From contig CM070562.1 in assembly GCA_036346405.1 (NCBI GenBank), positions 63,702,195 through 63,766,194 of the forward strand: a stretch of 64,000 nucleotides of DNA, in the 5' to 3' direction. Below the pieces are notes generated by a model. That model saw only the letters and a list, made by a program, of their open reading frames with translations, had not been told where the DNA came from and made no database searches. The stretch's first letter is position 1. Each line of letters starts with the position of its first letter. The stretch is from Phyllostachys edulis (Eukaryota; Streptophyta; Magnoliopsida; Poales; Poaceae). Positions 12,270 to 24,085 of the stretch are shown piece by piece. A program made the position numbers and the translations under genes.

Positions 12270-13897
12270 GGAAAAAGTCCGGTTTACTCCCCTGAACTAT
12301 CAGAAAAGTCTGGTTTTCCCCCCTGAACTACAAAACCGGTTATTTAACCCCCTGAATTTGTCAAATCCGGTCAAATAACCCCCCGTAGCGGTTTGGAGTG
12401 GTGGTTTTGTTGACGTGGCCGGTTTTTGACACGTGGACATCCACGCCACCGCTCTCTTCTTCCTCCACCTCACCTCTCCCTCTCTCACCGGCTTATCCTC
12501 ATGGTGAAACACACAAGCACATCTTCTTGCTCACTCGTCCGCCTCGCCGCTTCCCCACATTCCCTCTGCTGGCTCGGTGGCGGCGGACGACGGAGCTTGG
12601 AGCCTCAGTATAAAGCAATTACAAACGAGCAGCGATGGCGGGAATGGTGACATCAAGGCCCTCGCGCCGAAAGCCGTCGCCATCGGGCCGAAGCGCCATG
12701 CGCGCAGACGACGTCAACCGCGAGGCACTGCGTCGCTCTCCTTTGTTAGCCCCTGTGCCGGCAGCGTCGGCGTCCACGAATACGCTCCGTCCTTCCAATG
12801 ATCCTGATCAATTCGTCGGCATCGGGGAAAGTATGCAAAAATTCTGGGCGGATAGTTCAAGCTGAAAGCATGCAAAATTCTGTGATCGAAATCGATGTGG
12901 CTGAACCATAATCATCCAAATCCATGTTGCGTTGAAATGTGCAAAAGTTCATAGACTCCAAGGCCCTCGCCGCCGCTAGGCCCCGCCACTCTCCCGAGCT
13001 CTTGTCGGTAGCCGCCTACCTTTCGGCCAAGCCGTGGCCGCCTCCTCCTATCTCACTTGCGACAAGGGAGCAGAGTCGGAATCTTGACCATAAGCGGCCA
13101 GTGAGCTCCAGCTCGGTTGGAGCAAGGCCACCAGAGGTAGAACAGAGGAAGTAGAGAGGAAGCAAGAAAGAAGAAGCACTGGGAAGCTCTGGCGGTGGCG
13201 TTGAAGGTCTCCCCATAGGCCCGACCTTGACCACCTCGAGAAGCTCTGGCGGCGTTGAAGGTCTCCCGAGGCCCGAGACCCGTCGTCAAGACGGCAAGCT
13301 GGACGCGGAGAGGAGGAGTGCCTCACATGAAGTCGATAGCGAACTCCACGAGCCAACATGCGAGGAAGGCGGCGGCGTGGCGATGGCGCCCGCGATCGTG
13401 GGTGGGGAGGACGACGGGAGTGGGATGGAGGAGGTTGTCGGGTCGGCGATGGCGTCGATGGAAGCGTCTTGGCAACGCCGAGTCCACGAGGCGATGGGAG
13501 AGGCGTCTGGCGAGGGCCTTGGAGGTGCGGTGGCGGAGGCGAGAGGAGGTCGGGGTGGGGGTGGGGGTGGGGAATGGGAAGGGTCTTGCGGAGGAGGCGG
13601 GACTTGTAGAGGAAGAAGAGGAAGGGAGGCATCGCGGCGGTGTGCGTGTGGGGATTGGGAGAGGTTGCCGGACGAAGGGAGAGAGAGATTAAGAGGTGAG
13701 GTGGAGGGAAGAGAGCAGGTGACGTGGATGTCCACGTGTCAAAAACCGGTCACGTCAGCAAAACCACCGCTCCAAACCGCTACGGGGGGTTATTTGACCG
13801 GATTTGACAAATTCAGGGGGTTAAATAACCGGTTTTGTAGTTCAGGGGGTAAACCAGACTTTTCTGATAGTTCAGGGGAGTAAACCGGACTTTTTCC
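12270..13897. mobile_element. Non-autonomous Mutator-like element (MULE), 9-bp TSD
   Basis: Starts GGAAAAAGTCCGGTTTAC and ends with its inverse. The inverted repeats are about 175 bp near-perfect (12270-12445 and 13723-13897), with weaker similarity to about 215 bp. The 9-bp TSD TTTTACTTA (12261-12269 and 13898-13906) is perfect. The ~1.2-kb interior is GC-rich (Gly/Arg/Pro-biased in all frames) with no transposase domain. This fits a Pack-MULE that may carry host gene fragments, but I do not recognise a donor gene. A ~65-bp direct duplication lies at about 13186-13270. The long open frames on both strands look like GC-composition artefacts. Confidence 0.85.
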
Positions 13898-14295
13898 TTT
13901 TACTTATGTGGCACCTCATCAGCCCCGTTTCACCACCGTGACAAACTACCACTACTACAGAAAAGGCTTTCACAGACGGTTCAAAAACGTCATCACAGAC
14001 GGTTTCGTGAGCCGTCGAGTTTATGGGTCGATGATGACATGAGGTCATCACGAGCGGTTTTGAACCGCTCGTGATGTATACTTTCCGAGCGGTTTGTGGT
14101 TCAAACCGCTCATGATATAATATCACATACGGTTTCATCCACAAACAAATGCATGATAAGCACATATCATGAGCGGTTTCACCACAAACCATCGTGATAA
14201 GCACATATCACGAGCGGTTTCACCACAAACCGTGCGTGATAAGTACATATCACGAGGCGGTTTGTGCATTTGGAACCGTCTGTGATGACTTTTCT

Positions 14296-14752
14296 CTATA
14301 AAGGCCCAGCGTTGGTACGCTTGTACCATTAAATCGGCATCATATATATATTGTTACGTAGTCTCGGCCACTTTGGGGGATCGTCCACCTTGACATGAGA
14401 AGGATGAGGCGGTAGCCACGGGCAACCTCATTGAGCCCTGCAAATTCAAAAATATGGATGCAAAGAGGCGTTAGGACATCCAATTACAGATTGGGCGTCG
14501 CTATGTTCGAGAAAGTGTCGTTGATGCACCGTACTCCGGTACGGGAAGTGGCATCATATATTAACAACCAACCATTCTTGAGCATGTAATCGTCTTTAAA
14601 CCCAACAAGAACACTAAGCAACCATTCTCATATTGTTGCTTGGTGTTCTTGTTGGACTAATTCTTGGTCGAGGACTACTTAATAATATATATATAATATA
14701 TATATGATGCCGGTTTTAATGGCACAAGTACCAACGCTGGAGACTTTATAGA
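14296..14752. repeat. Internal inverted repeat inside CACTA copy 1
   Basis: A ~57-bp arm at 14296-14351 (TATAAAGGCCCAGCGTTGG...) recurs inverted at 14695-14752 (...CCAACGCTGGAGACTTTATA), about 340 bp apart. It may be a small nested insertion. No TSD was established. Confidence 0.55.
14601..14655. repeat. Short hairpin, ~21-bp stem with 12-nt loop
   Basis: CCAACAAGAACACTAAGCAAC pairs with GTTGCTTGGTGTTCTTGTTGG across the loop CATTCTCATATT, with one mismatch or G-U pair. It is miRNA-precursor-like in size but short; no processing evidence can be read from the sequence. Confidence 0.6.
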
Positions 14753-14825
14753 GAAGAGATTATGAATGGAATGGTAGGACGACTGCACGCAAGAGGTAGA
14801 AGAACTTGACCAAAGCATGAACAAG

Positions 14826-15195
14826 GGGACTATTAATATGAACTAATTATCAATTCAATTTCAGCAAAAGACTATTGACACCATTACATCACAGAGCAAG
14901 GGACTATTAATATGAACTAATTATCAATTCAATTTCAGCATAAGACTATTTACATTATTACATCACGAGCAAGGGACTATTAATATGAACTAATTATCAA
15001 TTCAATTTCAAACATAAGACTATTGACATCATTACATCACACAAAGAAGAGGACTATTAATATGAACTAATTATCAATTCAATTTCAAACATAAGACTAT
15101 TTACATCATTACATCACGAGCAAGGGACTATTAATATGAACTAATTATCAATTCAATTTCAAACATAAGACTATTAACATCATTGAGCGGTTCAT
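14826..15195 (+). repeat. Minisatellite, 5 units of ~74-76 bp in CACTA copy 1
   Basis: Five head-to-tail copies begin GGACTATTAATATGAACTAA at 14826, 14900, 14973, ~15050 and 15124. Units differ by small substitutions. The array sits in the transposon interior and is absent from the visible part of copy 2. Confidence 0.85.
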
Positions 15196-15685
15196 CGACA
15201 AGAGAACAAGACCAAGGGTGTCCAAACCCACCACACCGAGAGTAGCCCTCGGCATCCATCATGAGCACTAGCTAGCCATTTTCATCACAGAGCAAGGAGG
15301 GTAGAGGCAGAGAGGGACCTTAGTGCACAATAAGAACCACGGTGGCAACCCCACCACCAAAGACAACCCTCATCCATTTCCTTTACCTTGCATAAATCAC
15401 ACAAACATCGAGGACACAACTTAAGGCTCATGCATAAAAATCAAACTCAACAAAAGACATTAAGCTAACAGATCTAGAGGAGAATAGAGGAGGATGGGGA
15501 AAGCAAAGCCCGGCGAGGAGCCAATGGCGCTAAAGGGGTCGAGGCGACGCGGCGACAAGGTCGGCGGCGTCGAGTGGGGAGGGAATGGCGGCGCCAAGCA
15601 ATGACGGGAGGGAGAGCAGACGAGAGTAAGGTCACTGGGAGTGGCGAGTTAGAGCGCAAACCCTAGCGGCAAGTCGGGCTAGCTT

Positions 15686-15696
15686 CTACTTATAAA
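15686..15696 (-). promoter_or_regulatory. TATA-like box in CACTA copy 1
   Basis: Minus strand CTTTATAAGTAG, followed by a GC-rich leader containing CCGCTAGGGTTTGCGC. The same block is conserved in copy 2 at 63338-63347, so it may be a promoter for an internal transcript. Confidence 0.4.
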
Positions 15697-16901
15697 GAGA
15701 TTTATCGAGCGGTTCTATTATGGAACCGTCTGTGAAATGGTTTTTCTCAAGTATATACACATGACATGAAGAAATTACATGTTTATATTAAAAAGCGTAA
15801 ACCTATAATTAAACAAGGTTTTTCTAGTGGCGAAGGTAGGTGCTATCTCCATCTTCAATACTTCATAAGCGGCGGTGTCGGCATCAGACGGATTCTCGAT
15901 CATCGTGAACGAAGTTCGAAATCGCCCACCCGCTGACGCCGCTGCTCGAAAGTGTCTCCCAAGACCCTCGATCGTTGAACCAAGAATAATTGAGCCCATA
16001 GGCTCTCCTCCCTTGCTTGAGGGTCTCGGCACAGTCGACTCGATGCCGCTCTCGCCTCGATTACAGTCAAGTGACGGCAAGCCTCCTGGAGATGTGCAAC
16101 GTCGTTTTGGAGGACTACGTCGATGATGCGATAAACTTCGCGAAAGTGGGAGATCACCCGGAAGACACGGCGGAGGAGGATGTCAAGGCGGCGGAAGGTG
16201 GCCATCACCGCTCGCAAATTTCTGGCAGAGGAGTGAAGACATCTGTTGATCAAGCGGTGTTCTTCCGCAAAGACAGTTCAACTTACACCGAGAGAGGTGC
16301 TCAGATGCAGTCTTGGCCAGAAGGCCATCGGTCTGGCGACAAGGAAGAGGCGACCATTTCTTTTTTTTATAAGTATGTGGGGATGATCATCTTGGATGGC
16401 GGATGATCCTTTTATAAAACAAGGAATAAATTTGGAGCATGAGGCGAAGAGACGATCGGGAGCCGAAGCGGATCGATGCGATGAAGAGACGATCGGGGAG
16501 CCGGGCGGATGGCGGCGTAACGAGCGCGACGGGCGATGAAGAAACTCACCCGGGCGATATTATCACGAGCGGTTATTTTTAAGAACCGCTCGGATATATT
16601 AATATCACGAGCGGTTCTTGTTCGTAACTGCTCGTGATACTTCATGACGGTTGTGTTTTAAAACCGCTGCGGATATCTTGATTAATATCACGAGCGGTGC
16701 TTGTTGTAACCGTCGTGATACTTCACAGACGGTTTTCAACATGAACCGTTTGTGATATTTCCTCTTCACAGACGGTTTTTTAGCGCAGCCAGTAGCACAG
16801 ACGGTCTCTAAACCAAAACTGTCTGTGATTGAATGTAATACCGACGATTTTGGTCAACCATCTGTGATGAGGCGTCCAGTATTAGCCTTTTTGTAGTAGT
16901 G

Positions 16902-17213
16902 TACGTGGTTGCGACGTGGTGATTACTTACTCCCCATCACTATCTACATCATCCAAATGCATCGAGATTCGTACATACTCTCCCCCATCCATTTTGCAAA
17001 AAAAAAAAAACCCTCTGTGGCTGCTTCCCCTCTCCTTTCACCCCCTCTCCCTCCTAGCTCTCCATGCGACAAGGGAGGTGACGCGAGCACGGGAACGACC
17101 TCGAGTAGGGGAAACCTATGGTGGTGGTCGTAGGAGCTAAGGACCCCAGAGAAGGGCTGGCCACAATGGCTTCTATGGCGCGATGGTGGGCCTCACCGGT
17201 AGCGAGCTCTAGC
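16902..17213. other. Remnant interior of the outer element between CACTA and copia
   Basis: Continues the sequence interrupted by the CACTA insertion. It has a 12-A run near 16999 and then a GC-rich tract. No gene recognised. Confidence 0.35.
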
Positions 17214-18795
17214 TGTTGGAAATATGCCCTAGAGGCAATCATAGAGATGATTATATTTCATTATGTTCGTTATATTGGATAATATGTTATCTTGTTCCTA
17301 GAATAATATTGTTAATATTGATTATCAAGTATGTGACTTGATTGTGAAACTCTATATTTCTGCGATAATTATTCTTATACGTTCCCTGGTTGGAAACATG
17401 TGAGGACACATATGAATAGACTAGCATATGTATTGGTTGATGACTATGTTTCACAGGTCATGGATATAGAGATATCAAACCAATAATATGGACACATGTT
17501 AGAGAACATGATGTTAGATTAGACCCACCTTGAGACACTATTGAGATTGTTATGATTCTATGTGTCGTTAGTTGGTCTCAAGCAATGATGATGTATAATC
17601 CTTAGACCTGAGATTAGCATGGTTTCCTACATGTGTAATAGCACTCTTAGGGGTTGCCAAACGCTACTCCGTAACGGGATAGTTATAAAGGTAGCTTTCG
17701 GGTATGCTATGCAACATGCAGAAGAATGTGACTGGTCGGATATGGGATTTGCCCCTCCTAACATAACAGGAGAGATGTCTCTGGGCCTCTCGTTGTGATC
17801 GGATACAGAAAGTGCATGGCCATGCCACTAGTTGTCGAAGTGTTCGACCACGTGAAGTTATCCGACACCTGATCGAGAAAGTATTGAACAGTCTATGGAT
17901 GACACAACATCTCACCTGGAGTTCAACCAGACATCGTGAGGCAAAGGGAGAATACACTAGTAGGTCGTTTAGTTTGATCAGTTATAGACTAGTCGTATAG
18001 AGATACGAGCTGGTCGTAAACTGGTCGAACGTAATCCTGAGTAGTCGAAACACAGTCGTAAGGACTTACGAATTGGTCGTTACCAAATCTGAAGCTGGTT
18101 GTATAGAGATAGGACACAGTCGTAAGTGATGAGGACGATCGTAGATCATATTGCATTAAGGTTCGTCCGATATAATTTGTGTGTATTAGGAATCGCTATG
18201 TTTTGCTAGGAGCCGCTTCGACTCGTGATCGGAAAGGGTTTCGAGTCACAACCAATTACGCATGAACCTCTGTGGTCACACACTTAATGGGTTGGAACAA
18301 ACCAAGATCTGAATCTGATTCTTCAAACGTGTTGGATAGGATCATCACGAGCACTATATAAGGAGATGCATGAGGCTGTTGGGAGGTACGCGTGAATCAC
18401 CACCGAAACCCTAGCCGCCATCTTCCTGAGAGCTCTATTGTGCGACTTGGTGCTAGTACATCGACGTACGGTTGTTCCTTTCCTGGACGTGTGGATACCG
18501 TAGAGGCACTACTGCGACTGTTGCGCTTGAGGACGATCCGCGATCTTCACAAGGAACTACAGAGGTTGCTGGAGGAGACAATCGACTACGACCACTGCAT
18601 CGACTTGCTCGACGCTGGACGATCGACTACGACCACTACATCGACGCGCTCTACGTTGGACCAGGCTGCTCCAACCCTTCTTTCGCTGCTCTGTGTGTCT
18701 GGTGGTAACGATCTATGATCATCTACTTGCTTGGCTTCCTAGCTTGCGTGGTAGAATTTTTTGTTTTTAGCTATCATAGCCTACCCCGCGACCCA
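17214..18795 (+). repeat. 5' LTR of the BARE/RIRE1-like copia element
   Basis: 1.58 kb, TG start and CA end, TATA box at 18355-18363. It aligns along its length to 24086-25403 with scattered substitutions and small indels, many at CTG/CAG-containing sites. Confidence 0.88.
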
Positions 18796-18799
18796 AAAG

Positions 18800-18812
18800 T
18801 GGTATCAGAGCC
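18800..18812 (+). other. Primer-binding site (tRNA-Met type)
   Basis: TGGTATCAGAGCC, complementary to the 3' end of initiator tRNA-Met, 4 nt after the 5' LTR. This is the normal minus-strand priming site of plant copia elements. Confidence 0.85.
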
Positions 18813-20137
18813 ATCCTGCGTAGTTTTTGATCTGGATCGATCGCATATACTTGATATGTGGTAGTAGTAGATTGGATCTTTTACTGGTCGGGTCTGATAA
18901 CCTAGATCGGTTTATATAGATGGAACGATCTAGACCCTGGTCGATAAGATCGATCAGTTCTTGGTGGTAGTAGATGGGTTTACGAGGAGGTATGAGCTAT
19001 AAGGACCAGATGGTTTATTGCGCTTGTTCACGACCACTCTGCATAACACTCCTACCGGTCGGAATTCCGCCATCGGAGTTTGCCGCAGTGTGTGGTCGTA
19101 TCAAAGGCAATGATCGGAGTGGTTCGGAATAGGGTTAATGTGATTAATCTGATGATTTCCAAGGCTCGGATACATGAATAAGATTCATGTTCTGGACCGT
19201 GCTGGGTATTCGTACCGCACGCTAATAGGTAGTGTGTGATCATGTCATCCGATAGAATTGGATTCTGTGCATAACTTGTTTTTGCAGGGATTGATGTGAA
19301 TAGTATGACCCATAATGGTTCATGTATGAGATGCATGTATGTATGTAATTTCCATGACCTGCGTGTCATGCTTATTGCAACCCAAGGCTGTTCATATTTG
19401 TATAACGGCCTGCGTGTCGACTTGTGATGCTTCTTCACTCCTTGTGATTCATTACTAGTGCTATTAGGAATGATGGCTTAGTGGGAGTACTTGGAGGAGT
19501 CGACCACTTGGAGACATGGCAAACAGGATGCGTGGCGATGGAGATCACTATATGAAAGGGTCATACTATATCACAATACAATTTGATTGTCTGTGAATGA
19601 CTTTATATTCCTGTTCATTTATTTCTATACATGTTTTTGCTTTAAATGCTTTTGACATGGTAGAAGTAAAATTCCTTCTCATAATATTAAGTTAAATTGA
19701 TGTCCTCCCAAATAAGCTGCACCATCTAAAGTTATGTATTTTAATGGTAGGTCTTGCCAAAGCAGAGTGCCATTAACTCTACTTGACTAGATGGGTTTGT
19801 GTCAGACATTTACACGCTGAGCATTGGTTTAACTTAACAAGGTTATCATAACAGTTGTGGACCTTGGGGCATAAGGGTTGGGTGCCGAAGCATAAAGATG
19901 ATGCCCAACAACAAGATTCATATAGAGATATGATTAGCAAAAGATTGCTTACCGATTTCACTAATCCTCTAGCAGTGATGCCAAAGCTCACTAGTGGATT
20001 AATTGATTGAGGGTCTTGAATCATTAAATGTCATAAGAGGGATATGGTATTTAGTGTGAGTATTTTTGTTAAATTGTTTAATAGAAATTACTTTGTTTGA
20101 ACATAAGTCTTAGTTTTGCATATTTATGTTGTAGATC
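18813..20137 (+). other. Untranslated leader of the copia element
   Basis: About 1.3 kb between PBS and gag, with no convincing frame. A long leader is typical of BARE-type elements. Confidence 0.6.
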
Positions 20138-23100
20138 AAGGCACCAACTGCTGTACCTACATCCAGTTTTGCTTTACGTTCGATACTTGAAAGGGAAAAA
20201 CTGAATGGAACAAATTTTGCGGATTGGTCCCGCAACCTAAGAATTGTTCTTAGGCAAGATAAAAAGGAATATATTCTAGAGGAACCAATTCCAAATGTGC
20301 CTACAAAGAATGCTGCTGCTGCTCTTAAAACCGCTTATAAAAAGGCATGTGATGAATCCCTTGATTTTAGCTGTCTCATGCTTGCTGCAATGAACTCAGA
20401 CCTTCGGAAGCAGTTTGAGAACATTGAGGCCTACGATATGATCGTGGCGCTCAAAGGCATGTTTGAGACACAAGCAAGAACTGAGAGATATGAGATCTCA
20501 AAGAACTTGTTTGGATGTAGGCTAGCTGAGGGTGGTCCGGTGAGCCCTCATGTGATCAAAATGGTTGGTTACACACAGAGCTTAGAAAAACTTGGTTTTC
20601 CACTTAGCCAAGAGTTGGCTACAGATTTGATTATTGCTGCGCTTCCTGAAAGCTATGGGCTGTTCATTTTGAACTTCCATATGAACGGCTTAGACAAAAA
20701 TCTCACCGAACTGCATATGATGCTTAAGACAGCAGAGGGCAGCATTAACAAAAGCAACAATCATGTGATGATGGTGCAAAAGAGTACAAGCCTCAAGAAA
20801 AAGACCAAAACTTGGGTCAAAAAAAAGGGCAAGGCTAAAGTTTCAGATGAGATCAAAACTAACAAGCCTAAGCCCAAGACTAAGTCCGGCCCGACTCAAG
20901 AGAATGAATGCTTTTACTGCAAAGAGCTAGGCCATTGGAAGAGGAACTGCAAGAAATACCTAGCTGATCAGAAAAGGAATGGTGGGACTAAAACTTCCAC
21001 TACAGGTATTAATGTTATAGATGTTTTTCTTGCTGACTCTTCTGTTAACTCATGGGTATTTGATACCGGATCGGTTGCTCATATCTGTAATTCGATGCAA
21101 AGTCTAACAAGGAGTAGGAGAATTACAAAGGCGAGATGGATCTTCGTCGGGAATAAAGCAAGAGTTCTTTGCATTAGCCGTCGGGACTTTGCCATTACTT
21201 TTGCCTTCGTGATTTATTATAGAATTGAATAATTGTTATTACGTTCGACCATTAGTAGAAACATTATTTCTGCCTCATGTTTGATGGCAGAGGGTTATAA
21301 ATTCATTATAGAGAACAAAAGTTGTTCTATATTTTTGAATGAAGTGTTTTATGGCTATGCACCTGTTTTGAATGTGTTATTTATTTTAAATCTTGTTGAT
21401 GCATCCATCTATAATATTAATGCGAAAAAGCTTCGGCCTAATGAAATGAATTCCACTTTCATTTGGCATTGTCGTTTGGGTCACATAAGTGAGAAACGCA
21501 TGAAAAAGCTCCATAATGATGGAACTCTAAACTCATTTGATTTGAAATCATTTGATACATGCGAATCTTGCCTGGTCGGAAAAATGACCAAGACACCTTT
21601 CACTAGTTGGAGTGAAAGGGCGTCTGACCAGTTGGCACTCATACATACTGATGTGTGTAGACCAATGAGTACGACAGCTAGAGGTGGTTTTCAGTACTTC
21701 ATTACTTTCACCGATGACTATAGTGGTATGGTTATATCTACTTAATGAGGCACAAGTCGGAATCCTTTGAAAAGTTCAAGGAGTTCCGAATGAGTCTGTA
21801 ATCAACTTGACAAGACAATCAAATCTTTACGATCCGATCGTGGAGGTGAATTTTGAGCCATGAGTTTGGTAGTCATTTGAAACAATGTGGAATTGTTCCT
21901 GACTTACACCACCGGGCACTCCACAATGGAATGGTGTGTCCGAGCGGCGTAATAGGACCTTGTTGGACATGGTTCGATCAATGATGAGCCAATCAGATCT
22001 ACCATTGTATTTTTGGGGTTATGCTCTAGAAACTGCCGCTTTCATTTTAAATAAGGTACCATCTAAATCAGTAGATAAGACACCATATGAGATGTGGATT
22101 GGGAAGAGTCCTAGTTTGTCTTTTCTAAGGGTTTGGGGATGTGATGTCTATGTTAAATGTTTTACGTCTGATAAACTCACACCCAAATCAGATAAATGCT
22201 TCTTTATAGGATATCCTAGGGAAACCAAATGATATTATTTCTACAACCAGGAAGAAGGCAAAGTTTTTGTTGCCTGAAATGATGTCTTTTTGGAGAAAGA
22301 GTTTCTTTCAAAAGGAGTCAGTGGGAGAAAGGTGCAACTCGAAGAAATTCGGGAAACATCTGAAAGTGTTTCAACTCCTACCAAACCTCTACAGGATGAA
22401 TAAAATATTGTTGAACTCAGAGATGAGGCACCACCCACGAGATCTAAAAGGCCACGTCAATTGCCTACAAGGTATGGGCATGACGATTATTATTGAATAA
22501 TGATGAGCCTAAGACTTATGAGGAAGCGATGATGGGCCCAGCTCGAGAAATGGCTTGGAGCCATGAAACCGAGATAGACTCCATGAGAGAAAATCAGGTT
22601 TGGAACCTGGTCGATCCACTTGATGGTGTTAAAACCATTGAGTGCAAATGGATCTATAAGAAAAAGATTGATATGGATGGAAATGTTCACATTCATAAGG
22701 CTCGACTAGTCGCAAAAGGGTTTCGACAAGTTCAAGGAGTTGACTACGATGAGACTTTCGCACTAGTAGCGATGCTTAAATCTATTCGGATCATTCTAGC
22801 TATTGCTGCATATTTCGACTATGAGATATGGCAAATGGATGTCAAAACAGCTTTCCTTAATGGAAACCTAGATGAGGATGTGTACATGACACAACCAGAA
22901 GGTTTTGTCGATCCAAAGAATGCTAGTAAAGTTTGCAAACTTCAAAAGTCTATTTATGGGTTGAAGCAAGCATCTCGGAGTTGGAATATACGTTTTGATG
23001 AGGAGATCAAAAGGTTTGGTTTCGTCAAGAACAAAGAAGAACCTTGTGTTTACATGAAGATTAGTGGGAGCGCGCTTGTTATTCTGATCTTGTATGTAGA

Positions 23101-24065
23101 TGACATACTACTGGTAAGAAATGACATTCCAATGCTTGAATCTGTTAAAACTTCATTAAAAAATAGTTTCTCAATGAAAGATTTAGGAGATGCAACATAT
23201 ATCTTGGGAATAAGGATCTATAGAGATAGATCTAAGAGGCTAATTGGATTAAGCCAGGATATGTACATAGACAAAGTGTTGAATCGGTTCAACATGCAAA
23301 ATTCCAAGAGAGGATTCTTGCCCATGGCACATGGCATTAATCTTATAAGAATCGGTGTCCTCGACCACCGATGAGCGAGACAAAATGAGTGATATTCCAT
23401 ATGCTTCAGCCATTAGATTTATCATGTACGCCATGATATGTACACGACCAGATGTATCATATGCTCTAAGTGTTACGAGTAGATACCAAGCTGATCCCGG
23501 TGAAGGTCACTGGACAGTTGTAAAAAACATTCTTAAGTACTTAAGAAGGACTAAGGATGTGTTCCTAATTTATGGCGGTGATGAAGAGCTCGTTGTAAAT
23601 GACTACACCGATGCAAGCTTTCAAACTGACAAAGATGATTATCGTTCGCAATCTGGTTTTGTATTCATTTTGAATGGAGGAGCGAAGAAGTCGAAAAGTT
23701 CCAAGCAAGAGGCGGTTGTTGATTCCACGACGCGAGGCCGAGTCAAGGCGGCTTCAAGTCTGCGAAGAAGGTGTTTGGATAAGAAATTTCATTGCTGAGT
23801 TGGGTGTGGTTCCGAGAGCCCAATGGATCTCTATTGTGACAACAATGGAGCCATTGCGCAGACTAAGGAACCTAGATCCCATCAGAAATCTAAGCATATA
23901 CTCAGGCGCTATCATCTCATTCGCGAATTGGTGGATAGAGGAGATGTTAAGATATGCAATGTTCATACGGATTTAAATGTTGCTGATCTGTTGATAAAGC
24001 CTCCCACACAGCCAAAGCATAAGGCACACACAAGACCTATCGGTATTAGATACCTAAATGATTGA
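20138..24065 (+). pseudogene. Decayed copia gag-pol polyprotein
   Basis: Would encode the capsid and replication polyprotein of the element. Order seen: gag (20138-21000) with a CCHC zinc knuckle (CFYCKELGHWKRNC, ~20910-20950); protease with the DTG triad (VFDTGS, ~21060); pre-integrase WHCRLGH at ~21465; integrase core fragments (TDDYSG; SERRNRTLLDM, ~21940); reverse transcriptase (ARLVAKGF; MDVKTAFLNG; YVDDILL, 22690-23110); RNase H (TRPDVSYA; DYTDASF, 23440-23640). Reading frames shift at least at about 21230, 21745, 22230, 22500, 23350 and 23800, so it is not functional. The gag frame opens with AAG where an ATG is expected at 20138, so the normal start seems lost. Confidence 0.88.
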
Positions 24066-24073
24066 CTCTAGTG

Positions 24074-24085
24074 CAAGTGGGAGAC
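24074..24085 (+). other. Polypurine tract
   Basis: CAAGTGGGAGAC directly before the 3' LTR, the plus-strand primer for reverse transcription. Confidence 0.7.

Larger units (their letters stand above)
13950..16901. mobile_element. Non-autonomous CACTA (En/Spm-type) transposon, copy 1
   Basis: The left terminus CACTACTACAGAAAAGGC and right terminus GCCTTTTTGTAGTAGTG form the terminal inverted repeats. The 3-bp TSD is TAC (13947-13949, 16902-16904), the CACTA rule. Both subterminal regions (13960-14290; 16555-16870, plus 15700-15740) hold many short repeats in both orientations of ATCACGAGCGGTT and TCACAGACGGTT, the usual transposase-binding array. No transposase domain is visible. A second, reversed copy of the family starts at 62000. 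The interior holds a nested inverted repeat, a 74-76-bp minisatellite and a promoter-like block. Confidence 0.9.

Noticed and set aside
13048..13883. Several long open frames (up to 218 codons) on both strands
   Set aside because: They overlap in all frames in GC-rich MULE interior, have Gly/Arg/Pro bias, and one runs into the terminal inverted repeat.
18392..18718. 108-codon frame in the copia 5' LTR
   Set aside because: Lies downstream of the LTR TATA box inside R/U5; not conserved in frame with the 3' LTR, which is truncated there.
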